64,000 nt of DNA from JBMNQS01 sp050944255 (GTDB taxonomy: Bacteria; Bacillota; Clostridia; Christensenellales; Maliibacteriaceae), in the NCBI GenBank assembly GCA_050944255.1, contig JBMNQS010000002.1, positions 1 through 64,000 on the forward strand, written 5' to 3'. A model generated the notes under the pieces. It was given only the letters and a program-made list of their open reading frames with translations. It was not told the origin of the DNA and did not search any database. A program made the position numbers and the translations under genes. Of this stretch, positions 27,979 to 37,857 are shown one piece after another. Numbering within the stretch: the stretch's first letter is position 1; each line of letters starts with the position of its first letter.

Positions 27979-29526
27979 TTGCTTGCCAGGATAAAAAGTT
28001 TCGGGCTTTCCGGACTGGAAGGCTACCTTGTGGAGGTGGAGGCCGACATCTCCACCGGCCTTCCTTCTTTTGATACCGTGGGACTGCCCGATGCGGCGGT
28101 GAAGGAATCCAGGGAGCGGGTCCGCTCGGCGCTGAAAAACAGCGGCTTTGATTTTCCTCTGGCGCGCATTACGGTAAACCTGGCGCCGGCGCACCTGCGC
28201 AAGGAGGGGCCCATCTACGACCTGCCCATCGCCATCGGCATCCTGGTGGCCACGGGGCAGGTGCCCGGGGAGGCCGTAAGGGACACGCTGATACTGGGCG
28301 AGCTTTCCCTGGGCGGCGAAGTGCGGCGCGTGCTGGGCGTGCTGCCGATGATGATCTCCGCCAGGAAGCAGGGCATTACAAAGGTGATCCTGCCGGGGGA
28401 CAACGTCAACGAGGCGGCCTGCATCGACGGACTGGAAGTCTATGCGGCGGAGAACTTGTCCGAACTGGCCGGCGCGCTGTGCGGGCACGGCGAGCTTGTC
28501 CGGGTGCCCCACGCCGTATGGGACAGCCGGACGGTTGCGCAGCAGGCCCGCTATGAACTGGATTTAGCGCAGGTCAAAGGCCAGCAGAGCGCCAAGCGGG
28601 CGCTGGAGATCGCCGCGGCGGGCGGCCATAACCTATTGATGGTGGGACCGCCGGGCTCCGGAAAGACCATGATGGCCCGGTGCCTGCCGTCGATACTCCC
28701 GGCCATGAGTTTTGAAGAGGCGCTGGAAGTCACGAAAATACACAGTGTGGCCGGCATGCTGGCGTCCGGCGACGGGCTCCTCAGCGTTCGCCCGTTCCGC
28801 GCGCCGCACCATACCGCCAGCGTGCCCGCCATGATGGGCGGCGGCGTCACCGCCAGGCCCGGCGAGATCAGCCTGGCACATCTAGGGGTGCTCTTCCTGG
28901 ACGAATTCCCGGAGTTCCCCAAGCAGGTGCTGGAGTCTCTGCGCCAGCCGCTGGAGGACGGTACCATCCACGTGGCCAGGATCAACGCTAGCGTCTTGTA
29001 TCCGGCCAGGGTGATGCTGGTGGCGTCCATGAATCCGTGCCCCTGCGGCCATCTGGGCAGCGGCCGGCACGTATGCAAGTGTACGCCGTACCAGATCGCC
29101 GTCTACAGGCGGCGCATCAGCGGCCCTCTTCTGGATAGGATCGATATGCAGATTGAGGTGGACCCGGTGCCGGTATCGGCCCTTTCGGACGCGGCGCAGG
29201 GGGAGGAGCCCTCCAGTGAGGTCAGAAAGCGGGTGGAGGCGGCCAGGGCGCTGCAAAGGGAGCGATACAAGGGCGAGACGGGCATCTACAGCAACACGCA
29301 GTTGGATGCAAAGCGGCTGCCGCAGTACGCCCTGATGCAGGACGCGGCCAAAGAAATGCTGGAGCGCGCCTTCGAGCTTTTGAAGCTGTCCGCCAGGGCC
29401 CACAGCCGGATCATCAAAGTGGCCAGAACCATCGCCGATCTCGCGGGCACCGATACCGTAGGCGTAGAGCAGATTTCCGAGGCCATACGGTACCGGTCGC
29501 TGGACCGGAAACACTGGGACGTCTGA
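27979..29526 (+). CDS. comM: YifB/ComM-like AAA+ ATPase (Mg-chelatase family)
   Basis: 515 residues. The N-terminal ribosomal-S5-like/Lon-type domain contains VEVEADISTGLPSFD and GLPDAAVKESRERV. The AAA+ module has Walker A GPPGSGKTMMARCL near residue 220 and Walker B LFLDEFPEFPK, with NPCPCGHLG and a C-terminal Mg-chelatase domain. In naturally transformable bacteria ComM drives branch migration during DNA integration, and the neighbouring dprA fits this. TTG start with GAGGAGGA upstream. Confidence 0.92.
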   Translation: MLARIKSFGLSGLEGYLVEVEADISTGLPSFDTVGLPDAAVKESRERVRSALKNSGFDFPLARITVNLAPAHLRKEGPIYDLPIAIGILVATGQVPGEAVRDTLILGELSLGGEVRRVLGVLPMMISARKQGITKVILPGDNVNEAACIDGLEVYAAENLSELAGALCGHGELVRVPHAVWDSRTVAQQARYELDLAQVKGQQSAKRALEIAAAGGHNLLMVGPPGSGKTMMARCLPSILPAMSFEEALEVTKIHSVAGMLASGDGLLSVRPFRAPHHTASVPAMMGGGVTARPGEISLAHLGVLFLDEFPEFPKQVLESLRQPLEDGTIHVARINASVLYPARVMLVASMNPCPCGHLGSGRHVCKCTPYQIAVYRRRISGPLLDRIDMQIEVDPVPVSALSDAAQGEEPSSEVRKRVEAARALQRERYKGETGIYSNTQLDAKRLPQYALMQDAAKEMLERAFELLKLSARAHSRIIKVARTIADLAGTDTVGVEQISEAIRYRSLDRKHWDV

Positions 29527-29536
29527 AGGAGGCTCT

Positions 29537-30655
29537 ATGGCGTACACCGAAAGGGAAAAGGCATGGATATGGCTGTCCGGCTTCGAGGGCATGGACGCCC
29601 ACAGGTTTGATTGCGTGCTGAGCGTTTTTCCTGATCCCAGGGACGTGATGGAGTCGGGGACCAGGGAAAACCTCTCTTTTTTGCAGAATCCGAAACTGAT
29701 CGAAAAAATTCTTTCCCGCAGGTCCCGGGACTATTTGGACGATTATCTGGATATGCTGGATGAAAAGGGCATACGCTGCCTCATCCGCGAAAGCGGCGGC
29801 TTCCCGCCGATGCTCCGCGGCATCCCCATGGAGCCGGCGGTATTGTACGTGAAAGGACGGGACGACGTGCCGCTTGAAAAATGCATCGCCATGGTCGGCT
29901 CCAGGCGGTGCAGCCGCTACGGCCTTGAAATGACGGGGCGCATCGCAAAGGGCCTGGCCGCCCAGGGCGTGGTTACCGTATCGGGCCTTGCCCGGGGCAT
30001 CGATTCGGCCGCTCACCGCGCCAGCCTGGAGGCAGGCGGCATGACCATCGGCGTTTTGGGCTGCGGCGTGGACGTTGTCTACCCGGCGGAAAACGAAAGG
30101 CTCTTCCGGGACGTGATGGAGCGCGGCATGATCATCTCGGAATATCCGCCGGGCACGACTCCCCATAAAATGAATTTTCCACCCAGAAACCGGATCATCA
30201 GCGGGCTTTCTTCCGGGGTAGTCCTGATCGAGGCGCAGGAGAAAAGCGGCACCATGATCACCGTGCGGCACGCCACGGAGCAGGGGCGCGAAGTTTTCGC
30301 CGTGCCGGCCAATATTACGTCCCCGCAAAGCTACTGGCCCAACCGGCTGATCCGCGAAGGCGCCGCGCTGGTGCTGGACGCGCAGGATATTCTGTCGGAG
30401 CTCAGATGGGATACCGTGGATAAAAAAGCGTCGGAAAAGGGACGCGAAACGCTGGAGGACCTGATCCTCGGCGACGAGGAGGCCCTGATCGTGGCGGCGC
30501 TGATGAAAGGCGAAATGATCGTGGATGAACTGTGCATGGTCACGGGTCTTTCGGCGCAAAATCTCAATGTGCACTTGACAACGCTGGAAATGCAGGAAAT
30601 AATAGAACAGTTCCCCGGCATGCGCGTAGCGCTGCATAACAAGTACGGGGTGTAA
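29537..30655 (+). CDS. dprA: DNA-processing protein DprA
   Basis: A 372-residue loader of RecA onto incoming single-stranded DNA. The Rossmann-fold core contains MVGSRRCSRYGLEM, VSGLARGIDSAAHRASLE, GVDVVYPAEN and FPPRNRIISGLS. The C-terminal winged-helix region is DELCMVTGLSAQNLNVHL. It starts 10 bp after comM behind AAGGAGG. No com pilus genes are in this window, so transformation competence is unproven. Confidence 0.95.
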   Translation: MAYTEREKAWIWLSGFEGMDAHRFDCVLSVFPDPRDVMESGTRENLSFLQNPKLIEKILSRRSRDYLDDYLDMLDEKGIRCLIRESGGFPPMLRGIPMEPAVLYVKGRDDVPLEKCIAMVGSRRCSRYGLEMTGRIAKGLAAQGVVTVSGLARGIDSAAHRASLEAGGMTIGVLGCGVDVVYPAENERLFRDVMERGMIISEYPPGTTPHKMNFPPRNRIISGLSSGVVLIEAQEKSGTMITVRHATEQGREVFAVPANITSPQSYWPNRLIREGAALVLDAQDILSELRWDTVDKKASEKGRETLEDLILGDEEALIVAALMKGEMIVDELCMVTGLSAQNLNVHLTTLEMQEIIEQFPGMRVALHNKYGV

Positions 30656-30685
30656 TACGCAGACAATACACTATAGGAGGAATTT

Positions 30686-32812
30686 ATGGCGTCACGAAAG
30701 CTCGTCATTGTGGAATCTCCGGCCAAGGCAAAGACCATTGCGAAATTTCTCGGCAGTGGCTATAAGGTAGAGGCGTCCAAAGGACATGTGCGTGATTTAC
30801 CAAAAAGCCAGTTGGGCGTTGATATAGAAAACAACTTTGAACCCAAGTACATCACCATTCGCGGCAGGGGAGACATCATTAACCGTCTAAAAAAAGAAGC
30901 CAAGGGCGCCAGCCGGGTCTATCTGGCGACGGACCCGGACCGGGAGGGCGAAGCCATCTCCTGGCATCTGGCGCACCTTCTGAAGCTGAACCCCGAGGAC
31001 AAGTGCCGCATTGCCTTCAATGAGATCACCAAGGATGCCGTCAAGGGCGCCATCCGCTCGCCCCGCCAGATCGACCTGAATTTGGTGGACGCCCAGCAGG
31101 CCAGGCGACTTCTGGATCGTCTGGTGGGCTATCAGATCAGCCCGCTTTTATGGCGCAAGGTCAGAAAGGGCCTTTCCGCCGGCCGAGTGCAGTCGGTGGC
31201 CACCAGGATGGTCTGCGACAGGGAAGAGGAAATCGATCACTTTGTGCCCAGGGAATACTGGTCCATCGTAGCCGAACTTAAGGCCGACGGCGTGCCCCTT
31301 GAAGTGGAGGCGCAGTTCGTGGGGCTGGAGGATAAAAACGATAAGCTGCCTCTTCATAGCCGGCAGGACGTGGATAACGTCCTTCGCGCTCTCAAGGGCC
31401 AGAAGTACACGCTGAAAAAGCTGGAGACCACCAAAAAAAGCGTCCGGCCCGCCGCGCCGTTTACCACCAGCAGCCTGCAGCAGGAAGCCTCCAGGAAATT
31501 CGGATTCTCCACCAAGCGCACCATGGTGCTGGCGCAGCAGCTTTACGAAGGCATCGAGGTGGAGGGCCATGGTCTGGTGGGTCTTGTGACGTACATCCGC
31601 ACCGACTCGGTGCGCATAGCCCGGGAGGTGCAGGCAGCCGCCAAGGAAATGATCCTTGAAAAGTACGGCGAGGCGTACGCGCCTGAGGAGTTCAATGTGT
31701 TCAAGGGCCGAAACGGCTCCCAGGACGCCCACGAAGCCATCCGTCCCACCACGCTGGAGCTTTCGCCGCAGGAGGTCAAGGCTTCTCTTTCAAGGGATCA
31801 GCACAAGCTGTACACGCTGATCTACAACCGGTTTCTGGCCAGCCAGATGACCCCGGCCGTCTATCAGAGCCATACGGCCCACATCGCGGCCGCCGGATAC
31901 CGTTTCCGCTGCAGCGCAACGAGCCTTCTTTTTCCCGGCCACCGGATCGTCTATACGCAAACCGAGGAAAACGGCAGCGAGGATACCGCCGAAAAGCTGG
32001 ACGAGCGCCTGCAGGAGGGGATGGTCTTTTCGGAAAAATCCATCAACACCCAGCAGCACTTCACCGAGCCGCCGGCCAGGTACAACGAGGCCACGCTGGT
32101 GCGGGCGCTGGAGGAAAAGGGCATCGGCCGCCCGTCCACCTACGCGCCGATCATCTCCACGATCCTGGACAAGGGCTATGTGGAGCGCATGAGCGGCAAG
32201 GGCAAGCCTCTGGCGCCCACGGAGCTTGGCACCATCGTGACACAGCTGATGAAGGAGTATTTTTCCGACGTGGTGGACATTGAATTCACCGCCGACCTTG
32301 AAGAAAAGCTCGACGGCGTGGAGACCGGCGACGCGGATTGGCGCCGGGTACTGGAGGATTTCTACGGGCCCTTTGAAAAAACGCTGAAGCATGCCGATGA
32401 GAGCATCGAAAAGATCACCATCGAGGATGAGGTCAGCGATATCCCCTGCGAGAAGTGCGGCGCGCTCATGGTGATCAAAAACGGGCCTTACGGCAAGTTC
32501 TACGCCTGCCCCAACTATCCCGAATGCAAGAACATCAAGCCCATTTTGCAGAGCATCGAGGCCCCGTGCCCCAAGTGCGGCAATAAGATACTGGTCCGCC
32601 ACAGCCGGAGGGGCCGTGTGTTCTACGGCTGCGAGAAATACCCGGACTGCGATTTCGTGTCCTGGAAAATGCCCGTGAAGGACCCGTGTCCCGAGTGCGG
32701 CGGCATGATGGTCAGGAAGCGGACCACAAAGCGCGGGCAGGAGAACGAATGCACCAATGCCGAGTGCGGCCATATCATCACGGTGGAGCTTTCCGAGGAA
32801 GAGGAAGGTTAA
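30686..32812 (+). CDS. topA: DNA topoisomerase I
   Basis: A type IA topoisomerase relaxing negative supercoils, 708 residues. TOPRIM starts LVIVESPAKAKTIAKFL with DPDREGEAISWH. The active-site tyrosine is in VTYIRTDSVRIA near residue 300. Three C-terminal zinc ribbons are visible (CEKCG..CPNYPEC, CPKCG..CEKYPDC, CPECG..CTNAEC). ATG follows AGGAGGAATTT. The dprA-topA-trmFO order is standard in Firmicutes. Confidence 0.97.
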   Translation: MASRKLVIVESPAKAKTIAKFLGSGYKVEASKGHVRDLPKSQLGVDIENNFEPKYITIRGRGDIINRLKKEAKGASRVYLATDPDREGEAISWHLAHLLKLNPEDKCRIAFNEITKDAVKGAIRSPRQIDLNLVDAQQARRLLDRLVGYQISPLLWRKVRKGLSAGRVQSVATRMVCDREEEIDHFVPREYWSIVAELKADGVPLEVEAQFVGLEDKNDKLPLHSRQDVDNVLRALKGQKYTLKKLETTKKSVRPAAPFTTSSLQQEASRKFGFSTKRTMVLAQQLYEGIEVEGHGLVGLVTYIRTDSVRIAREVQAAAKEMILEKYGEAYAPEEFNVFKGRNGSQDAHEAIRPTTLELSPQEVKASLSRDQHKLYTLIYNRFLASQMTPAVYQSHTAHIAAAGYRFRCSATSLLFPGHRIVYTQTEENGSEDTAEKLDERLQEGMVFSEKSINTQQHFTEPPARYNEATLVRALEEKGIGRPSTYAPIISTILDKGYVERMSGKGKPLAPTELGTIVTQLMKEYFSDVVDIEFTADLEEKLDGVETGDADWRRVLEDFYGPFEKTLKHADESIEKITIEDEVSDIPCEKCGALMVIKNGPYGKFYACPNYPECKNIKPILQSIEAPCPKCGNKILVRHSRRGRVFYGCEKYPDCDFVSWKMPVKDPCPECGGMMVRKRTTKRGQENECTNAECGHIITVELSEEEEG

Positions 32813-32818
32813 GTCTTC

Positions 32819-34120
32819 ATGCAGCAGCAGGTGAAAGTCATCGGCGCCGGCTTGGCCGGATGTGAGGCGGCATGGCAGATTGCCCGCCGCCATATCCCGG
32901 TGCGTCTGTATGAAATGCGGCCGGAAAAAATGACGCCGGCGCACAGCGGCGGCGGCTTTGCGGAGCTGGTATGCAGCAACTCTCTGCGCTCGGGCCGCCT
33001 GGAGAACGCCGTGGGGCTTTTAAAAGAGGAGATGCGGCGGCTTGATTCGCTGATCATGCGGGCGGCGGACGAAACCCGCATACCCGCGGGCGGGGCGCTG
33101 GCGGTGGACCGTGAGGCGTTCTCGCGGTATGTGACGGGGGCCCTGCGGGAGAACCCGCTGGTTGAGATTGTCCGCGGGGAAGTGACGGAAATCCCGGAGG
33201 GGCCGTGCATTATCGCCACGGGCCCTTTAACCAGCGATGCTCTGGCGCAGGCCGTCGCCGACCGGTTTTCCGCGCAGTACCTGTCCTTTTACGATGCGGT
33301 GGCGCCCATCGTCACGGCGCAGTCGCTGAATATGGACATCGTCTTTGCCGCTTCCCGGTACGACAGGGGAGAGGACGATTACCTCAACTGCCCCATGAAT
33401 GAGGCGGAGTATCACGCCTTTTGGGAGGCGCTGACGCAGGCCGATGTGGTGGAGCCCCACAGCTTCGAGGACTTTAAAGTTTTCGAGGGCTGCATGCCCA
33501 TAGAGGCCATGGCCGAAAGGGGGCTCCTGACGCTGGCCCATGGGCCCATGAAGCCCGTGGGTCTGACAGATCCCAGGACGGGGAAGCGTCCCTTCGCCGT
33601 GGTGCAGCTCCGGCAGGAGACGAAGGATAAAAGGCTCTACAACCTGGTGGGTTTCCAGACCAGGATGAAGCACAGGGAACAAAAACGGGTGCTGCGGATG
33701 ATTCCGGGACTTGAGAACGCCCAGTTCGTCCGCTACGGCGTGATGCACAGAAATACGTATTTAAATGCTCCCGCGCTTTTAAATCGGCATTATCAGGTCA
33801 ATAATGATAAGAGCATCTTTTTCGCCGGACAGATCACTGGCGTGGAAGGTTACGTGGAATCGGCTTCCAGCGGCCTTGTTGCGGGCCGGTGCATGGCGGC
33901 GATGCTCAAAAAAGAGCCCATGCCCGAATTTTCTCAAAGGACGGCCATCGGAGCGCTGGCGCACTATGTGCACAGCGGAAACGGGCGGGATTTCCAGCCC
34001 ATGAACGTTAATTTCGGGATCATGGAGCCGCTGCGCGAACGCATCGCCGGCAAGAAAGAGCGCTACGCGCGCATCGCCCGGCGCGCGCTGGAAGAAATAC
34101 AATCGGTTCAATCCCGATAA
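32819..34120 (+). CDS. trmFO: Methylenetetrahydrofolate-tRNA-(uracil-5-)-methyltransferase TrmFO
   Basis: A FAD- and folate-dependent enzyme making m5U54 in tRNA. 433 residues. The FAD-binding N terminus is VIGAGLAGCEAAWQIARR, with GGGFAELVCSNSLR, the catalytic cysteine region FEGCMPIEAMAERG, and the late VNFGIMEPL motif. It starts 6 bp after the topA stop. TrmFO replaces TrmA in most Firmicutes. Confidence 0.96.
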   Translation: MQQQVKVIGAGLAGCEAAWQIARRHIPVRLYEMRPEKMTPAHSGGGFAELVCSNSLRSGRLENAVGLLKEEMRRLDSLIMRAADETRIPAGGALAVDREAFSRYVTGALRENPLVEIVRGEVTEIPEGPCIIATGPLTSDALAQAVADRFSAQYLSFYDAVAPIVTAQSLNMDIVFAASRYDRGEDDYLNCPMNEAEYHAFWEALTQADVVEPHSFEDFKVFEGCMPIEAMAERGLLTLAHGPMKPVGLTDPRTGKRPFAVVQLRQETKDKRLYNLVGFQTRMKHREQKRVLRMIPGLENAQFVRYGVMHRNTYLNAPALLNRHYQVNNDKSIFFAGQITGVEGYVESASSGLVAGRCMAAMLKKEPMPEFSQRTAIGALAHYVHSGNGRDFQPMNVNFGIMEPLRERIAGKKERYARIARRALEEIQSVQSR

Positions 34121-34137
34121 AAAGCCGTTTTGTCCTG

Positions 34138-34166
34138 TTGTGGAAACGGAGAGCTTGTGATATAAT
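34138..34166 (+). promoter_or_regulatory. Promoter upstream of rnj, giving a long leader
   Basis: TTGTGG (34138-34143), 17-bp spacer, TATAAT (34161-34166). A leader of about 215 nt would follow before rnj. The leader contains the palindrome AAGAACATGTTCTT near 34334; no known riboswitch or T-box features were found in it. Confidence 0.6.
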
Positions 34167-34389
34167 GCTTCACAATGGGATGATATTGGTCTATTGATCG
34201 GTATTATAATAAATTGAATGGTACGCGACTTGCAGTTAACACGGCGATATTTGATTCGTACGGGACGGAAGTTGTGCGATGAGGATTTCACCGCAAATAC
34301 GTTCAAGTGACCATGTTTGGTTCCTTCAATGGAGAAGAACATGTTCTTTGAATGTGGTGCGCGTTCCGTCTGGAGGATAGAGGAGAAAT

Positions 34390-36054
34390 ATGGCAACAAC
34401 AAAAACCAAATTACGCATTATCCCGCTCGGCGGCGTCAATGAGTTCGGCAAAAATATGACCGTTTTCGAATATGGGGACGATATGTTCCTGCTGGACGCC
34501 GGCCTGATGTTCCCGCAGGAGGAAATGCTGGGCATCGATTACGTGATCCCCGACTATACCTACCTTTCCATCAACCGGCATAAGCTGCGCGGCATTGTCT
34601 TTACCCACGGCCATGAGGACCATATAGGGGCCATACCCTACATCTACAGGCAGTTTCCGGTGCCGCTGTACGGAACCAACCTGACCATAGGCCTGGTCAA
34701 CAACAAACTGCAGGAGCACGGCCTGAAAGCCGACGCTACCGTAATGGGGCCCGGCGATAAGCTGACCATGGGCAGCTTTACCATCGAGTTTTTCAAGGTC
34801 AACCATTCCATCGCCGGCTCGGTGGGCCTGATCATCACAACGCCTGTGGGCGTGGTGGTGCACACCGGCGATTTCAAGATCGATTACACGCCGGCGGACG
34901 GCGAGATGATCGATCTGCCCAGGCTCTCGCAGATCGGCAAGAAGGGCGTCCTGTGCCTGATGTCGGACTCCACCAACGCCGAGCGCAGGGGCTATACCAT
35001 GAGCGAGAAAATCGTGGAAAAGGCCTTTACGCGCTATTTCCGCGAGGCCCCCGGCCGCATTGTGGTGGCCACGTTCGCCTCCAACATCCACCGCGTCCAG
35101 CAGGTGGTGGACGAAGCGGTGAAAATGGGCCGGAACGTCTGCTTTGTGGGCAGGAGCCTGATCAATGTGTCCAACGTGGCCATCGCGCTGGGCGAATTGA
35201 CGATCCCAAGCGGCATACTGGTGGACCTGGAGCAGGTGAAAATGTTTGACCCGAAGGATCTGGTCATCGTCACCACCGGCAGCCAGGGCGAGCCCATGAG
35301 CGGCCTTGCGCGCATGTCCACGGACGACCACCGCCAGGTGGAAATATACCCCGAGGATACGGTGATCATCTCCGCCTCCAGCATCCCCGGGAACGAGAGG
35401 CACATCTCCCAGATGGTCAATCAGCTGCGCAAAAAGGGCGCGCAGGTCATCTACGACCCGGCGGCGGACGTGCACGTTTCTGGCCACGCCTGCCAGGAAG
35501 AGCTCAAGCTGATACTGGGTCTTGTAAAGCCCAAATACTATATCCCCGTGCACGGGGAATACTCCAAGCTGGTGGCCAATGCGGAATTGGGCCAGATGAT
35601 GGGCCTCCCGCCGGAAAATACGTTTGTGGTGGAACTGGGCGAAGTGCTGGAATTTACGAAAACCGGCGCCGAGCATATCAAGGAGCCCGTTCCCTCCGGG
35701 CAGCTTCTCATTGACGGAGCGGGCATCGGGGACGTGGGCAATATCGTTCTTCGGGACAGGCGCATCCTGTCCCAGGACGGACTGATGGTGGTAGTGGTGG
35801 CCTTTGAGAAGGAGTCGGGACGCATCGTATCGGGTCCGGACCTCATCTCGCGCGGCTTTGTGTACGTGCGCGAAGCCGAAGATATGATGGACGAGGCCCG
35901 CGGCGCCGTCCTGACGGCGCTGATGCAGCAGGAACTGCATACCGTGGGCGAGTGGTCGCCTATCAAACTTCTGATCCGCAACACGCTGCGCGATTTCTTT
36001 TATCAACGCTTAGGCAGAAGCCCGATGATTCTGCCGGTAGTCATGGAGGTGTAG
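34390..36054 (+). CDS. rnj: Ribonuclease J
   Basis: An MBL-fold/beta-CASP ribonuclease with 5' exo- and endonuclease activity in mRNA turnover. 554 residues. The metal motif is FTHGHEDHIGAIPY near residue 74, followed by HTGDFKIDYTP, SDSTNAERRGYTMSE, the beta-CASP ASNIHRVQQVVD and IPVHGEYSKLVANAEL. The start follows GAGGAGAAAT. ylbF follows 3 bp later. Confidence 0.96.
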   Translation: MATTKTKLRIIPLGGVNEFGKNMTVFEYGDDMFLLDAGLMFPQEEMLGIDYVIPDYTYLSINRHKLRGIVFTHGHEDHIGAIPYIYRQFPVPLYGTNLTIGLVNNKLQEHGLKADATVMGPGDKLTMGSFTIEFFKVNHSIAGSVGLIITTPVGVVVHTGDFKIDYTPADGEMIDLPRLSQIGKKGVLCLMSDSTNAERRGYTMSEKIVEKAFTRYFREAPGRIVVATFASNIHRVQQVVDEAVKMGRNVCFVGRSLINVSNVAIALGELTIPSGILVDLEQVKMFDPKDLVIVTTGSQGEPMSGLARMSTDDHRQVEIYPEDTVIISASSIPGNERHISQMVNQLRKKGAQVIYDPAADVHVSGHACQEELKLILGLVKPKYYIPVHGEYSKLVANAELGQMMGLPPENTFVVELGEVLEFTKTGAEHIKEPVPSGQLLIDGAGIGDVGNIVLRDRRILSQDGLMVVVVAFEKESGRIVSGPDLISRGFVYVREAEDMMDEARGAVLTALMQQELHTVGEWSPIKLLIRNTLRDFFYQRLGRSPMILPVVMEV

Positions 36055-36057
36055 GTT

Positions 36058-36411
36058 TTGAACGTATACGATCAGGCTCATGTGCTGGCGGCGGTGCTGA
36101 AACGCTGCGAAGAATATCAGAAATATAAAAAGACCCGCGAGGAGGCCTTCAAGCTGGAACAGAACGTAAAGCTGATCCAGAATTTTAAGAAGAAGCAGTT
36201 TCAGGCCCAGGCGGCGCTTCTCTCCGGCGAGAAAATCGACGACAAGACCATGGAAGAGCTCAAGAACATGGGAAACGTCATGCAGTTCAATAGAGAAGTC
36301 AGTGAGTTTATGGCCGCGGAATACCAAATGAACCAGATGATGAGCGACGTGTTCAAGATTCTGGGCGAGGCCGTGGATCTGAATCTGGACTTTATGAACG
36401 AGCAGGAATAA
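36058..36411 (+). CDS. YlbF/YmcA family protein
   Basis: A 117-residue all-helical protein of the Com_YlbF family (VYDQAHVLAAVLKRCEEYQK, NMGNVMQFNREVSEFMAAE). In Bacillus, YlbF and YmcA act with YaaT in RNase Y-dependent mRNA maturation and affect competence and sporulation. Placement right after RNase J suits an RNA-turnover role here. TTG start with GGAGGTG upstream. Confidence 0.88.
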   Translation: MNVYDQAHVLAAVLKRCEEYQKYKKTREEAFKLEQNVKLIQNFKKKQFQAQAALLSGEKIDDKTMEELKNMGNVMQFNREVSEFMAAEYQMNQMMSDVFKILGEAVDLNLDFMNEQE

Positions 36412-36428
36412 TTTTTTCGGCAAATATC

Positions 36429-36456
36429 ATGCGGCGCGTTGCGTCGCATATTTTTT
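36429..36456 (+). terminator. Intrinsic terminator after rnj-ylbF
   Basis: A 9-bp stem ATGCGGCGC/GCGTCGCAT with one G-T wobble and GTT loop, followed by six Ts. Confidence 0.85.
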
Positions 36457-36510
36457 GGGATGTTTTCAGACATTATTCATAAAAACACAAGCCCTCCCGC
36501 CATGGCGTAC

Positions 36511-36539
36511 TTGCGGGATTCCACCGGGCCGACTATAAT
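36511..36539 (+). promoter_or_regulatory. Promoter for mltG
   Basis: TTGCGG (36511-36516), 17-bp spacer, TATAAT (36534-36539), about 35 bp ahead of the mltG ATG. Confidence 0.65.
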
Positions 36540-36573
36540 AAATAGGGTAAAGATGTCGATAAGGAGATTTCTC

Positions 36574-37809
36574 ATGGAATATAGGAACACTCAAGGGAAA
36601 AATAAGCGGCCCGCCGTGCGGCGCAGCCAGGACGAGCGGGTGGTGGAGCTTCCAAGCTATTTAAAGCCCATCCTCTCCGTCGCCCGGGCGCTGACCGTGT
36701 TTTTGATCAGCCTGTGCATCGTGGGGGTCACGCTCTATTTCGGGGTCAATTCCCTGTACACCAGCTATGTCTCTCCCGTGGATGAAAACGACAGTACCGC
36801 CGTTGAGTTTACCATCGAGCGCGGCGCGTCGCTGTCGGAGGTGTCCCAGAACCTGGAGGAAGCCAATCTGGTGCGCCATAAGGGCATCTTCAAATACTAC
36901 GTGGAGTTCACCGACCGTACCAAGGATATCAAAAGCGGCATCTATACGCTCAACCGCTCCATGACCATGGACGATATCATCGCTGAAATCTCCCGGGGCA
37001 CGGCCGCGGGCAACACCATGGATATCCTGATTATTGAGGGCACCACGGTGGAACAGATGGCCGCGGCCATCAAAAAACAGATGACCGATAAGCGGGTTCC
37101 GTTCAATGAACAGGAGTTCCTTGAAATCTGCAAGGAGCCCAGCGAATCGCTGACGGCGGATTACCCGTTCCTGGCTACGCTGATGGAACAGGACAACCTG
37201 GAAGATCGAAAATACGCCTTGGAAGGCTACCTGTTCCCGGCCAAGTACGAAATATACACCGATTCCAGCGCCGAGGCCATCGTCCGCAAAATGCTCAGCG
37301 CCACCAGCAATATATTCGGCAACGCCGACTTCCAGGCAAAATTCATCAACCAGGATATGACCATGGACGAAGTCCTGACGCTGGCGTCCATCATTGAAAA
37401 AGAGGGCACGAAGGATACTTTTAACAAGATTTCCGCCGTATTCCACAACCGGCTTAAAGCCGATATGCACCTGAGCAGCGACGTGACGGTGCAATACATC
37501 ACGGGCAAGGTGAGCGTGGCCATGACCGACGGCGAAATCAGCGTGGAATCGCCGTACAATACTTATAAAAACAAGGGACTTCCCATCGGGCCCATCGCGG
37601 CGCCGGGGCTTGCGGCCATCGAGGCGGCCATAGGGCCGGATACCGAGTACGTACAGCAGAATTATCTCTACTTCACGCTGACCGATCCGGAGACGGGCGA
37701 GCTGGCCTTCTCCAAGACGGGGGAAGAGCATGAGGCCATCGTGGAGCAGTGGCGGCCCAAGTGGATCGAGTACGACCAAAAACAGGCCGAGAAGGCCAAT
37801 GAGAATTAA
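36574..37809 (+). CDS. mltG: Endolytic peptidoglycan transglycosylase MltG
   Basis: A membrane-anchored YceG-like enzyme thought to terminate nascent glycan strands. 411 residues from ATG 36574. A single N-terminal TM near residues 32-55 (ALTVFLISLCIVGVTLYFGV) is followed by a LysM-like region (VEFTIERGASLSEVSQNLEE). The catalytic glutamate lies in LASIIEKEGTK, with YNTYKNKGLPIGPI near the C terminus. AAGGAGA before ATG 36574 decides the start against an upstream in-frame ATG. Confidence 0.94.
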   Translation: MEYRNTQGKNKRPAVRRSQDERVVELPSYLKPILSVARALTVFLISLCIVGVTLYFGVNSLYTSYVSPVDENDSTAVEFTIERGASLSEVSQNLEEANLVRHKGIFKYYVEFTDRTKDIKSGIYTLNRSMTMDDIIAEISRGTAAGNTMDILIIEGTTVEQMAAAIKKQMTDKRVPFNEQEFLEICKEPSESLTADYPFLATLMEQDNLEDRKYALEGYLFPAKYEIYTDSSAEAIVRKMLSATSNIFGNADFQAKFINQDMTMDEVLTLASIIEKEGTKDTFNKISAVFHNRLKADMHLSSDVTVQYITGKVSVAMTDGEISVESPYNTYKNKGLPIGPIAAPGLAAIEAAIGPDTEYVQQNYLYFTLTDPETGELAFSKTGEEHEAIVEQWRPKWIEYDQKQAEKANEN

Positions 37810-37828
37810 GGGCTGGATGTATAATAAA

Positions 37829-37857
37829 GCCTGCGGACAGTCGTCCGCAGGCTTTTT
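37829..37857 (+). terminator. Bidirectional terminator after mltG
   Basis: A perfect 10-bp stem GCCTGCGGAC/GTCCGCAGGC with loop AGTC. Five Ts follow on the plus strand, and TTTATTATAC follows on the minus strand. It serves mltG and probably the convergent oxidoreductase gene. Confidence 0.88.

Noticed and set aside
34411..36006. Minus-strand open frame of 531 codons opposite rnj
   Set aside because: It mirrors the RNase J frame, has no recognisable domain, and fits as a shadow of a strongly supported gene.
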